NCBI RefSeq assembly: GCF_000564855.1
Contig: NZ_AYXG01000203.1
Location: 1 to 64,000 of the forward strand
Source: Actinokineospora spheciospongiae
GTDB taxonomy: Bacteria > Actinomycetota > Actinomycetes > Mycobacteriales > Pseudonocardiaceae
DNA length: 64,000 nucleotides
Direction of reading: 5' to 3'
The stretch's first letter is position 1. Each line of letters begins with the position of its first letter. The notes under the pieces were generated by a model, which saw nothing but the letters and a program-made list of their open reading frames with translations, was not told where the DNA came from and did no database searches. A program made the translations under genes and the position numbers. Below are positions 7,266 through 15,131 of the stretch, piece by piece.

Positions 7266-9770
7266 CTAGGGAGCGGGTGCCCCGTTGCCGGGGTTGCCCG
7301 TGTTGCCGTTGCCGGGGTCACCACCGCCCTGGCCGGGGTCGCCGTTGCCGGGTGGGGGAGTGCCTGCTCCGCCGCCGGGGTCGGTGCCGGGGGGTGGGGT
7401 GGTGGGGCTGGATGGGGATTCGGAGGTTTGGGGCGGGGGGACGTAGCCGGTGCTGACCTGGATGGTGATGGTTTCCCCGGTCAGTGCGGCGCCGCGGGGG
7501 GACTGGCTGACGACGGTGCCCTTGGTGGCGGCGTCGGGGCGTTCCTTGGCGACGACCTGGTAGCCGGCCTGCTGCAGGATCTGGGTGGCCTCGTCCTTGC
7601 TCTTGCCGATGACGTCCGGCACTCGGATCTCCGGGCCGCCGTCGAGGTAGCGCGGGTCGGTCGGGGGCAGCGGGAGGGCGGGCTGGCCCTCCAGGAGCGG
7701 GGTCATCGTCTGGAACCAGGTGCGGGCGGGCACCTTGCCGCCGTAGATGTTGCCGCCGGTGCCGCAGAGGCGGGGTGGGTCGGTGTCGCAGATGCCCTGG
7801 GGTTTGGGGCTGTCGTTGAAGGTCAGGACCGCCGCGGCGTACTGCGGGGTGGCGCCGAGGAAGCCCGCCGACTTGTACTCCTGGGTGGTGCCGGTCTTGC
7901 CCATCATCGGGCGCGCCCACTTCGAGGCCTGGGCCGCGGCGCGGGAGGTGCCTTCGATGTCGTCCTTGCTCAAGCCGGTGACCAGGGTGTTCGCCAGCGG
8001 TTCGGCGACCGCCTGCTCGCACGGCGCCTCGTTGACCTCGATCTTCTTGCCGTTGCGGTCGCGCACCTCCAGCAGCGGGGTCGGCGGGCACCACACGCCG
8101 CCGCTCATCAGCGTCGCACCGACGTTGGCCAGTTCCAGGGTGCTCACCGGGCCGGGGCCGAGGGTGAACGACGCCTTGCCCGCGTTGTTGCCCATCGGCT
8201 TGAAGAACTCGGACTGGCTGAACCGGTACTCGGGGGCGGAGGCCGCCGGGTCCGGGTCCACGCCGCCCATGCTGGAGGCCATCGTGGTGCGCAGGCCGAG
8301 CCTGCTGGCCATGTCCACGATGGGGGCCATGCCGACCCGCTCCTCGAGGATGACGAACCCGGTGTTCGGGGAGGTCGCCAGGGCGGTCTGCAACGTCATC
8401 CTGGACGGCGGGTTGCCCGTGTTGGAGACGCAGTACTTCTTCGTGCCGTCCACGCCGCCCGGCGGGCACTTCGAGCCACCGCCGCTGAACACGTTGGAGG
8501 TGTAGGAGGCGGGCACGTCGATGATGTTGTTGATGCCGCCACCCTTCTCCAGGTAGGCGGCGGAGGTGAAGATCTTGTAGATCGAGCCCGCGCCGAACTT
8601 GTTGGCCACCCGGCTGGGCAGGCCGTAGGTCGTCTGCCCGTTGTTGGCGTCGAGGCCGTAGTCGCGGTTGGCCACCAGGGCGACGACCTGGTGGCGCTCC
8701 TTGCCCGGCTGGATGATCGCCATGGTGTTGGCGATGCCCGGCTGGGTCTTGGGGACCTCGTTCATCGCCGCCTGCTTGGCCAACTGGGTGGCGCGGGCGT
8801 CGAAGCTGGTCTTGATGGTGTAGCCGCCGGTCTTGATCTGGTCCTCGGAGAAGCCGAGGCGCTCGAGGTACTCGAAGACGTACTGGCAGAAGAAGCCGTA
8901 CTCCGGGCCCGCGCCGACGCAGTTCGCGGCGGGCTTGCGGGGGGTGGGCAGGGTGCCGAGCGGCTCTTCCTTCGCCGCCTCGGCCACCTCTGGGGTGACC
9001 TTCTGGTTCTCCAGCATCTTGTCGATCACGACGTTGCGCCGCTGTAGCGTCTCCGCGGGCTTGCGCCACGGGTTGTAGAGCACGGGGTTGTTCACCGCGC
9101 CCGCGAGCAGCGCCGCCTGGGCGACGGTCAGCTTGTCCGCGGTGGTGCCGAAGTAGGCGCTGGCCGCCGCGCCGACGCCGTAGACCTCGTAGGCGAACTC
9201 GACGACGTTGAGGTAGCCGGCGAGGATGTCCTCCTTGCTCATCTTCTGCTCGAGCTGGATGGCGATCCGCGCCTCGCGCAGCTTGCGCGCGATGGTCTGC
9301 TCCTGGGCCTTGGACTGCTCGGTCTTGTTGTCCCGGTTGACCACGTTGATCAGGTAGTTCTTGACGTACTGCTGGGTCAGCGTGGACGCGCCCTGGGTGT
9401 CGCCGCCGCTCTGGTTGGAGATGGCGGCGCGGATGGTGCCCTTCCAGTCCACCCCGTGGTGCTCGTAGAACCGGCGGTCCTCCACCGAGACCAGCGCGGC
9501 CTTCATGGTGGGGGAGATCTGCTCGGACGAGACCGGGATGCGGTACTGGTCGTAGAGCGAGGCGATCGGGGTGCCCGCGCTGTCGGTGATCGTGGTGATC
9601 AGCGGCGGCGGGGTGGCGACCAGGTCGGCCGAGACGCTGTCGATGGTGTCGCTGGCCCGGTTCGACGCCACCCCCACGGCCCCGACCAGCGGAAACAGCA
9701 TGCCCGCGACGAGCACCCCCGCCAGCAGGCACAGTCCGAGCATCTTCAGCAGGCTGTCTCCCACACGCAC
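7266..9770 (-). CDS. ponA2: Class A penicillin-binding protein with PASTA domain
   Basis: Bifunctional peptidoglycan synthase of 834 residues. After a short cytoplasmic N-terminus and one membrane helix (about 8-36) comes a GT51 glycosyltransferase domain with catalytic Glu97 in EDRRFYEHHG. The transpeptidase domain follows, with S396-I-Y-K399, S467-P-N469 and K625-T-G627. One PASTA domain lies at about 715-775, and then a Pro/Gly/Asn-rich tail. Single-PASTA architecture and the whiB4 neighbour match mycobacterial PonA2. I place the start at the GTG at 9770 because TACCCT lies seven bases before it; a GTG at 9791 would add seven residues. A 16-bp terminator follows. Confidence 0.93.
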   Translation of the reverse strand: MRVGDSLLKMLGLCLLAGVLVAGMLFPLVGAVGVASNRASDTIDSVSADLVATPPPLITTITDSAGTPIASLYDQYRIPVSSEQISPTMKAALVSVEDRRFYEHHGVDWKGTIRAAISNQSGGDTQGASTLTQQYVKNYLINVVNRDNKTEQSKAQEQTIARKLREARIAIQLEQKMSKEDILAGYLNVVEFAYEVYGVGAAASAYFGTTADKLTVAQAALLAGAVNNPVLYNPWRKPAETLQRRNVVIDKMLENQKVTPEVAEAAKEEPLGTLPTPRKPAANCVGAGPEYGFFCQYVFEYLERLGFSEDQIKTGGYTIKTSFDARATQLAKQAAMNEVPKTQPGIANTMAIIQPGKERHQVVALVANRDYGLDANNGQTTYGLPSRVANKFGAGSIYKIFTSAAYLEKGGGINNIIDVPASYTSNVFSGGGSKCPPGGVDGTKKYCVSNTGNPPSRMTLQTALATSPNTGFVILEERVGMAPIVDMASRLGLRTTMASSMGGVDPDPAASAPEYRFSQSEFFKPMGNNAGKASFTLGPGPVSTLELANVGATLMSGGVWCPPTPLLEVRDRNGKKIEVNEAPCEQAVAEPLANTLVTGLSKDDIEGTSRAAAQASKWARPMMGKTGTTQEYKSAGFLGATPQYAAAVLTFNDSPKPQGICDTDPPRLCGTGGNIYGGKVPARTWFQTMTPLLEGQPALPLPPTDPRYLDGGPEIRVPDVIGKSKDEATQILQQAGYQVVAKERPDAATKGTVVSQSPRGAALTGETITIQVSTGYVPPPQTSESPSSPTTPPPGTDPGGGAGTPPPGNGDPGQGGGDPGNGNTGNPGNGAPAP

Positions 9771-9777
9771 GTGACCC

Positions 9778-9783
9778 AGGGTA
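9778..9783 (-). promoter_or_regulatory. Leaderless -10 box of ponA2-like gene
   Basis: TACCCT seven bases before GTG 9770. It would lie inside the coding sequence if the upstream GTG at 9791 were used. Confidence 0.45.
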
Positions 9784-9948
9784 CGCGTCACCCGGTCGGT
9801 CCACCCGGAGCCGCCTGCTAAAGCATTGACATTCTGTAACGGCTGGGTCTCTGGAGGTTCTCGATGGAACCGTCACGCACTAGAGTCCGTCAACGTCTCA
9901 CGACAGCGCTGATCAGCCTCGTCGCTCCCGCGGCAGGTCGGTCGGCAC

Positions 9949-9968
9949 CCGATACCGGGGGGTATCGG
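9949..9968. promoter_or_regulatory. G-tract inverted repeat upstream of whiB4
   Basis: Eight-bp arms (9949-9956 and 9961-9968) around GGGG, centred 46 bp before the WhiB start. The G-tract flanked by ATAC and GTAT resembles CsoR/RcnR-family operators; the regulator is not in this window. Confidence 0.4.
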
Positions 9969-10004
9969 TCCAGGGTCGCTGACGACGACAGGGGTGGGGG
10001 ACAC

Positions 10005-10319
10005 ATGTATCTCGAGAACCAGCAGCAGGCGGACTGGCGGGTGCGCGCGACGTGCCGCGACGAGGACCCGGACGGGCTGTTCGTCCGCGGCGCCGAGCAG
10101 CGCAAGGCGAAGCTCGTCTGCATCGCGTGCCCGGTGCGCACCGAGTGCCTGGCCGAAGCACTGGACAACCGGATCGAGTTCGGTGTCTGGGGCGGGATGA
10201 CCGAACGCGAGCGACGCGCCCTGCTGCGCAGGCGCCCCGACGTCGACAACTGGCGCGAACTGCTCGACGACGCCCGCCGCAGGCACAGCTTCGACGACGA
10301 GGAAGTCCGCGTCGGCTGA
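10005..10319 (+). CDS. whiB4: WhiB-family iron-sulfur regulator (WhiB4-like)
   Basis: A 104-residue WhiB protein with the four cluster cysteines C17, C39, C42 and C48 (C-x21-C-x2-C-x5-C). The GVWGG turn (about 60-64) precedes a basic C-terminal tail. Such proteins carry an oxygen- and NO-sensitive 4Fe-4S cluster and act with the primary sigma factor. The position between ponA2 and the ArsA-like ATPases equals Rv3681c (whiB4), so the WhiB4 assignment rests on synteny. The ATG at 10005 follows a GGGGTGGGGG ribosome-binding site. The upstream 200 bp carry a TTGACA at 9826-9831 and an inverted repeat at 9949-9968. Confidence 0.92.
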   Translation: MYLENQQQADWRVRATCRDEDPDGLFVRGAEQRKAKLVCIACPVRTECLAEALDNRIEFGVWGGMTERERRALLRRRPDVDNWRELLDDARRRHSFDDEEVRVG

Positions 10320-10337
10320 GGTCGGCCACCCGGCCCC

Positions 10338-10360
10338 GACCCGCCCGCGCCGGGCGGGTC
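10338..10360. terminator. Bidirectional hairpin between whiB4 and ArsA-like gene
   Basis: Perfect 10-bp stem (10338-10347 with 10351-10360) with a CGC loop. It overlaps the stop codon of the convergent ATPase gene and can serve both. Confidence 0.65.
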
Positions 10361-11480
10361 AGGCCCCGGTCAGCCGTTCCCCGATGCGGCGCAGCCCGTC
10401 GACGTCGTGCACGTCCGCGGCCATCGCGGGCACGTGCACCAGCGGCACACCGGGGTGCGCCTTGGTGAACCGGTTGACCAGCCTGCGCTCCCGCTGCGCC
10501 TGGGCGACCCGGTCGGCGTGCAGGCGCAGGACGGCCGCGGCCAGCGGTGCCTCCCCGGCGGCATCCAGGTTGTCCGCCGCGGTGAGCGCCTTGGCCGCGG
10601 GCAGCTTGGCCAGCACCGGGTGGGTCCGGTTGACGACCAGCCCGGACAGCGGCATGGACTCCGCTTCCAGCCGCTCGACGAAGTAGCTGGCCTCACGCAG
10701 CGCGTCCGGTTCCGGCGCGGCCACCACCACAAACGCGGTGCCGGTGGAGCGCAGCAGCTCGTAGGTCTTGCGCGCCCGCTCGCGGAACCCGCCGAACATG
10801 CCGTCGAAGGCCTGCACGAACGCCGACGCGTCGGCGAGCAGCTGCCCGCCGACGATGGTCGACACGGCCTTGGCGAACAACCCGAACCCGGCGCTGACCA
10901 CCTTGCGGATGCCCCAGCCACCGGCCTTCACCGGCCCGGTGAGCAGCTTGATCATCCGTCCGTCGAGCGCGGTGGAGAGCCGCTGCGGCGCGTCCAGGAA
11001 GTCCAGCGCCGACCGCGACGGCGGGGTGTCGACGATGATCAGGTCCCAGGTGCCCTCGGCGGCGAGCTGGCCGAGCTTCTCCATCGCCATGTACTCCTGG
11101 GTGCCGGAGAACGACGAGGAGATGGTCTTGTAGAACGGGTTCGACAGCACCTCCTCGGCGCGCTTCTCACCCGCGTGCGCCAGCACCATGTCGTCGAACG
11201 TGCGGCGCATGTCCAGCATCATCGCGCTCAGCTCGCCGGTCGGGGCGAAGCCGTCGACCGACACCTGCTTCGGGGTGTTGCCCAGCTCCTCCAGGCCCAG
11301 CGCCTGCGCCAGCCTGCGCGCCGGGTCGATGGTCAGCACCACCGTCTTGCGGCCCCGCTCGGCCGCGCGCACCCCGATCGACGCGGCGGTCGTGGTCTTG
11401 CCCACCCCGCCGGACCCGCAGCACACGATGACCCGCGTCCCCGGGTCGTCGATCAGCGTGTCGACGTTGAGCCCGCTCAT
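10359..11480 (-). CDS. ArsA/GET3-like ATPase (Rv3680-like)
   Basis: A 373-residue P-loop ATPase of the anion-transporting ATPase family. The deviant Walker A CGSGGVGKTT spans about residues 21-30, the switch I region starts at TIDPARRL (about 49-56), and switch II is IVDTPPS (about 155-161). It lacks the arsenite-binding cysteine set, so arsenic export is unlikely. In mycobacteria the Rv3679-Rv3680 pair forms a complex needed for envelope or metabolite homeostasis. It overlaps the upstream partner by four bases (ATGA), so the two are translationally coupled. Confidence 0.88.
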   Translation of the reverse strand: MSGLNVDTLIDDPGTRVIVCCGSGGVGKTTTAASIGVRAAERGRKTVVLTIDPARRLAQALGLEELGNTPKQVSVDGFAPTGELSAMMLDMRRTFDDMVLAHAGEKRAEEVLSNPFYKTISSSFSGTQEYMAMEKLGQLAAEGTWDLIIVDTPPSRSALDFLDAPQRLSTALDGRMIKLLTGPVKAGGWGIRKVVSAGFGLFAKAVSTIVGGQLLADASAFVQAFDGMFGGFRERARKTYELLRSTGTAFVVVAAPEPDALREASYFVERLEAESMPLSGLVVNRTHPVLAKLPAAKALTAADNLDAAGEAPLAAAVLRLHADRVAQAQRERRLVNRFTKAHPGVPLVHVPAMAADVHDVDGLRRIGERLTGA

Positions 11481-12481
11481 CGCACCCCCTGCTCGACCAG
11501 GGCCTCGGCCAGCTCGTAGAGCGCCCCGGTGTCCACCCCATCGACCAGTTCTGCCAGCTCCACCGCGGGCAGGTCGACCTCCGCGAGCCGTTCCCTGGCC
11601 CGCTGCTCGGCCTGCACCCGCACCGCGTGCTCCACCGTCTCCTCGACCAGGCCGTCGAGGTCGTCGGCGGACAGCGCCAACCCGGCCGAGGTCAGCCCCT
11701 CGCGCACTCGGCCCGCGTCGACCCGGCCGTCGGCGGCGGCGGTCACCGAGTGCGCGGGCAGCCGCGGCGGGCGAACCCGGTTCAGGATGATCGCGCCGGG
11801 CCGCAGGTCCGCCCCGTCGAGCTCGCCGACCGCCTCCATCGTCTCGCGCACCGGCATCTCCTCCAGCAGCGTCACCAGGTGCACCGCGGTGTCGCCGGAG
11901 TGCAGCAGCCGGACCACGCCGTCGCTCTGCCCCTTGATCGGCCCGACCTTGGCCAGGTCGGCCATGGCCTTGGTCACGTCGAGGAACTTGACGATCCGGC
12001 CGGTCGGCGGGGCGTCGACGACCACCGCGTCGTAGGTGTGCCGACCGGACTCGTCGGTGCGCGTCACGCACTCCTTGACCTTGCCGGTGAGCAGCACGTC
12101 GCGCAGGCCCGGCGCCAGCGTGGTGGCGAACTCGATCGCCCCCATCTTGCGCAGCGTGCGGCCCGCGAAGCCCAGGTTGTAGAACATCGACAGGTACTCC
12201 AGCAGCGCCGCCTCGACGTCGACGTGCAGCGCGCGCACCTCCCCGCCACCGGGGGCCGAGGCCACCTTCTCCTCGGAGTAGGGCAGCGGCTGGGTGTCGA
12301 AGAGCTGGGCGATGCCCTGCCTGCCCTCCACCTCGACCAGCAGGACGCGCCTGCCGCCGGTGGCCAGGGCCAGCGCGAGGGCGCCCGCGACGGTGCTCTT
12401 GCCGGTGCCGCCCTTGCCGGTCACCACGTGCAGTCGGGCGCGGGCGATCTGCTCGGTCCAGCCGACGACGGGGGTGGTCAC
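11477..12481 (-). CDS. ArsA/GET3-like ATPase (Rv3679-like)
   Basis: A 334-residue partner of the following ATPase. Walker A TGKGGTGKST lies at residues 21-30 and switch II at VVVDAPPTG (about 160-168); the C-terminal half is helical with many Leu and Glu. Paired, non-identical ArsA-like subunits are known from Rv3679/Rv3680 to assemble together. The GTG start at 12481 is fixed by a TAGGCT box six bases upstream, so the bicistronic mRNA is probably leaderless. Confidence 0.88.
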   Translation of the reverse strand: MTTPVVGWTEQIARARLHVVTGKGGTGKSTVAGALALALATGGRRVLLVEVEGRQGIAQLFDTQPLPYSEEKVASAPGGGEVRALHVDVEAALLEYLSMFYNLGFAGRTLRKMGAIEFATTLAPGLRDVLLTGKVKECVTRTDESGRHTYDAVVVDAPPTGRIVKFLDVTKAMADLAKVGPIKGQSDGVVRLLHSGDTAVHLVTLLEEMPVRETMEAVGELDGADLRPGAIILNRVRPPRLPAHSVTAAADGRVDAGRVREGLTSAGLALSADDLDGLVEETVEHAVRVQAEQRARERLAEVDLPAVELAELVDGVDTGALYELAEALVEQGVR

Positions 12482-12487
12482 CGTTTC

Positions 12488-12493
12488 AGCCTA
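12488..12493 (-). promoter_or_regulatory. Leaderless -10 box of the ArsA-pair operon
   Basis: TAGGCT on the minus strand, six bases before GTG 12481. Confidence 0.55.
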
Positions 12494-12527
12494 AATGCCC
12501 GGAGGCCCCCACCGCTGTCCGACCGTC

Positions 12528-12776
12528 CTAACCGACCAGCAACAGCACCGACACCGCGGCGCCGACCACCAGGACCGCGCCCCACGCCACCGGTTGCGGG
12601 AGGACGGTGAGCACCAGCAGGCACAGCAGCGCCAGCAGGGCCATCGACACCGCCCCGGCCACCGCCACGCTGCTGCCCCGGCCGGTCCGGTCGCGCACCT
12701 TGGCCATCGCCACCAGCACCAACACCAGCCCCGCCGCGACGAGCAGGGCGGTCGCGAACAGTCGCCACGACTCCAT
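12528..12776 (-). CDS. Small membrane protein, 82 aa
   Basis: A small hydrophobic protein with three predicted membrane segments (about 8-26, 38-58 and 62-80) separated by a basic loop (KVRDRTGRG). I do not recognise the family. The ATG at 12776 is supported by a TACGGT box seven bases upstream, which would make a leaderless mRNA divergent from the DUF4177-like gene. It could instead extend to a TTG at 12806, but that would cover the -10 box. Confidence 0.5.
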   Translation of the reverse strand: MESWRLFATALLVAAGLVLVLVAMAKVRDRTGRGSSVAVAGAVSMALLALLCLLVLTVLPQPVAWGAVLVVGAAVSVLLLVG

Positions 12777-12783
12777 GAACGCC

Positions 12784-12789
12784 ACCGTA
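12784..12789 (-). promoter_or_regulatory. Leaderless -10 box of the small membrane protein
   Basis: TACGGT seven bases before ATG 12776 on the minus strand. Confidence 0.4.
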
Positions 12790-12813
12790 CCGAGACGTGA
12801 CACCAACGTGATC

Positions 12814-12819
12814 TAGGCT
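12814..12819 (+). promoter_or_regulatory. Leaderless -10 box of the DUF4177-like operon
   Basis: TAGGCT six bases before ATG 12826. Confidence 0.55.
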
Positions 12820-12825
12820 GCGGGC

Positions 12826-12984
12826 ATGACGAAGTGGGAGTACGCGACCGTGCCACTGCTGATCCACGCGACCAAGCAGATCCTGGACAACTGGGGTCAG
12901 GACGGCTGGGAGCTGGTCACGGTCCTGCCCGGCCCCACCGGTGAGCAGCTGGTCGCGTACTTCAAGCGGCCCAAGGGGGCGTGA
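12826..12984 (+). CDS. DUF4177-like small protein (Rv3678A-like)
   Basis: A 52-residue protein with the compact WEY...LDNWGQDGWELV...FKRP pattern typical of DUF4177. In that fold two strands pack on one helix. The function is unknown. It is the first gene of a run with RidA (its TGA overlaps the RidA ATG by one base), as in mycobacteria where a 51-residue protein precedes Rv3678c. It is too short for many gene finders but has a good promoter and coding bias. Confidence 0.8.
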   Translation: MTKWEYATVPLLIHATKQILDNWGQDGWELVTVLPGPTGEQLVAYFKRPKGA

Positions 12985-13439
12985 TGTCCTGGCGCGCCAA
13001 GCTCGCCGAACTGGGCGTCGAACTGCCCCCGGTGGCACCTCCCGCGGGTTCCTACGTCCCGGCGGTGCGCACCGGCTCGCTGGTGTTCACCGCGGGCCAG
13101 ATCCCGCTGGTCGACGGAGCGGTCGCGGCGACCGGCAAGGTCGGCGCCGAGGTCAGCCCCGAGGAGGCCCAGCGGCTGGCCCGGATCTGCGCCCTCAACG
13201 CCCTGGCCGCGGTCGACGACCTGGTGGGCATCGACGAGGTGGTCCGGGTGGTCAGGATCGTCGGCTTCGTCGCCTCCGCGGAGGGTTTCACCGGCCAGCC
13301 CGCGGTGGTCAACGGTGCCTCCGACCTGTTCACCGAGGTGTTCGGTGAACAGGGCAGGCACGCCCGGTCGGCGGTCGGTGTGGCCGAACTGCCGCTCGGT
13401 GTCCCGGTCGAGGTCGAACTGGTGGTGGAGGTCCGATGA
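12984..13439 (+). CDS. RidA family deaminase (Rv3678c-like)
   Basis: A 151-residue YjgF/YER057c/UK114 family protein. Visible landmarks are VFTAGQIPLVDG (about 34-45), the RICALNALAAV helix and the C-terminal PVEVELVVEV strand. The family hydrolyses reactive enamine/imine intermediates made by PLP enzymes. The usual Arg of the canonical C-terminal RAR-type motif is not obvious (RSAVGVAELPLGVPVE here), so this is a non-archetypal Rid subgroup with unverified activity. The ATG at 12984 overlaps the previous stop; a GTG one codon earlier is an alternative. The next gene overlaps by ATGA. Confidence 0.85.
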   Translation: MSWRAKLAELGVELPPVAPPAGSYVPAVRTGSLVFTAGQIPLVDGAVAATGKVGAEVSPEEAQRLARICALNALAAVDDLVGIDEVVRVVRIVGFVASAEGFTGQPAVVNGASDLFTEVFGEQGRHARSAVGVAELPLGVPVEVELVVEVR

Positions 13440-14047
13440 GCACGGCAACCCAGACCGCCGAGTGCCACGAGCTGCTGCTGCGGCTCGCGGGCAGGCTCGG
13501 CGACCGGCAGCTTTGGCGCTGCCGCGACTGGCTCGCCTCCGGCGCGGTCGACGCGGTGGCCAGGGTGCTGCCGCTGACCCTGCTGCGCGAACGGGTGGCG
13601 ATCACACCGGAGGAATCGCGCCTGGTCGGAGCGGTGCTGCTGCCCGCCGGGGCCGACGCGGAGCGGCTCAACGCCATCCCGTGGGTGGACGAAATCTCCG
13701 AAACCGACTACACCTTTTCTGCGGAGTCCACTGATCGGGTGAGCGCGGGTGACTCCGACGCGGTTGTGCTCGGGGCGATCCTCCGCGGCAGGCCCGAGGT
13801 CGTGGAGGCGCGCTCGAGCTGGCGCCACGACCGGACCTCCGGTTCCACCGCCCGGGTGGTCCTGGTCACCACGACCGGTGACGCCGCCCGCCTGACCGGG
13901 GAGCTGCAGCGGGTGCTGCGGGCCCTGGGCACCGCGGAACCGGTGGTGGAGGTGCTGCCGAGGGCCTTCGAGCCCACGGGGTACCACCGGGCGGCGTTGG
14001 CGGCCTCCGAGCCGCTGGTCGCCGAAGGACACCTGGTTCCGAGCTAG
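13436..14047 (+). CDS. Unknown protein, paralogue of the next gene
   Basis: A 203-residue soluble protein coupled to ridA by a four-base overlap. Its N-terminus (HELLLRLAGRLGDRQLWRCR) and its C-terminal VEVLPRAFEPTGYHRAALA stretch reappear in the next gene as HDLLLGLAGRLDDD and VEVLRDGAEPTDYHRTAMR. The two therefore arose by tandem duplication. The helical N-terminal half and alpha/beta C-terminal half give no recognised fold, and no catalytic motif stands out. No signal peptide. I cannot name a function. Confidence 0.7.
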   Translation: MSTATQTAECHELLLRLAGRLGDRQLWRCRDWLASGAVDAVARVLPLTLLRERVAITPEESRLVGAVLLPAGADAERLNAIPWVDEISETDYTFSAESTDRVSAGDSDAVVLGAILRGRPEVVEARSSWRHDRTSGSTARVVLVTTTGDAARLTGELQRVLRALGTAEPVVEVLPRAFEPTGYHRAALAASEPLVAEGHLVPS

Positions 14048-14078
14048 TCGCCTGGACTGATGTGGGAGGGGTTCGATC

Positions 14079-15116
14079 GTGACGCAGATCGCCAGTGGCA
14101 AGGGTGCCGCCTGGCCGGGGGTTGCCCTCCCGGTCCGGGTGCACGACCTGCTGCTCGGACTCGCGGGCAGGCTCGACGACGACGCGCTCGCCGACGCCAG
14201 GGAACTGCTGGCCTCGGCCGAGGTCGACCGGTCGCTCGACCTGGTCGCGGGCTGCCTGGCCGCGGGGCCGATCGCGGTCAGCCGGGCCGAGCACGACGAA
14301 CTGCAGGAGCTCTTCCTCGCCGCGCACGCCGACCCGGCCGTCGTCGAGCGGCTGACCATCGCCGAGCCGGACCTGGTCACCCGGCACCGCTTCGCCACCG
14401 GCTCGGTGGCGGGCGTCAGCCCCGAGGACGGCGTCGCCGAGGCGGCCAACCGGGTCCTCGACGTGCTGCCCGACATCCGCGCGGTGTGGGCGGTCTGGCG
14501 GCTCACCCCCGCCGGACCGGCCACCGGCCCGGTGCCGCACCGGGTGGTGCTCGTCGGGGTCGGCCAGCAGGGCTCTGCGCCCGCCACGGCCTACCGGGTG
14601 GAGCACGCCCTGCGCCGCGCGGGCATCACCGCCTCGGTCGAGGTGCTGCGCGACGGCGCCGAGCCCACCGACTACCACCGGACGGCGATGCGCTACGCCA
14701 ACGAGGTCGGCGCCGCCCGCACCAACGTGGTCGCCGCCCCGACAGGGTCGGAGCAGGCGCCCCGGGCGGAGCGCCGCGAACCCGAGCTGACCGCGCCGAC
14801 CCTCCCGTCGCCGCCGTCGATCACCCCGCCGAAGATCTCCTCGGCGCCGGACCCGGAGCCCACCCCGTGGAGCACCGAGGAGCCCAAGGCCGAGGCGAAG
14901 TCCGCCGCGGCGGCCACGGACGAGTCGCTCAACGACCAGGAACTCGACCTGCTGCGCCAACTCCAGGAGGAACTGGCCCGCCGCGAGCAGACCGACCCGG
15001 CCCAGCCCGCCGCCTGGCAGGGCGACCTGGGCACCAGCACCCCGTTCGACTGGTCCGAGGCGAACAGCTCGACCATGGTCAACGGCATCCCGTTGCAGCC
15101 GCCGGACAACCGCTGA
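14079..15116 (+). CDS. Unknown protein with disordered C-terminal tail
   Basis: A 345-residue protein whose first ~215 residues are paralogous to the preceding 203-residue protein. It adds a low-complexity Pro/Glu/Ala tail (about 225-285), then a short coiled-coil-like segment (NDQELDLLRQLQEELARREQ, about 287-306) and a conserved-looking end. The tail suggests a scaffold or partner-docking role. The GTG at 14079 follows a GGGAGGGG ribosome-binding site. It is probably in the same transcript as ridA and its paralogue (31-bp gap). The family is not recognised. Confidence 0.7.
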   Translation: MTQIASGKGAAWPGVALPVRVHDLLLGLAGRLDDDALADARELLASAEVDRSLDLVAGCLAAGPIAVSRAEHDELQELFLAAHADPAVVERLTIAEPDLVTRHRFATGSVAGVSPEDGVAEAANRVLDVLPDIRAVWAVWRLTPAGPATGPVPHRVVLVGVGQQGSAPATAYRVEHALRRAGITASVEVLRDGAEPTDYHRTAMRYANEVGAARTNVVAAPTGSEQAPRAERREPELTAPTLPSPPSITPPKISSAPDPEPTPWSTEEPKAEAKSAAAATDESLNDQELDLLRQLQEELARREQTDPAQPAAWQGDLGTSTPFDWSEANSSTMVNGIPLQPPDNR

Positions 15117-15131
15117 CCCGGTACCACCCCG

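Noticed and set aside
7206-9047. Long plus-strand frame across the PBP gene
   Set aside because: Antisense shadow; the minus strand carries all PBP catalytic motifs.
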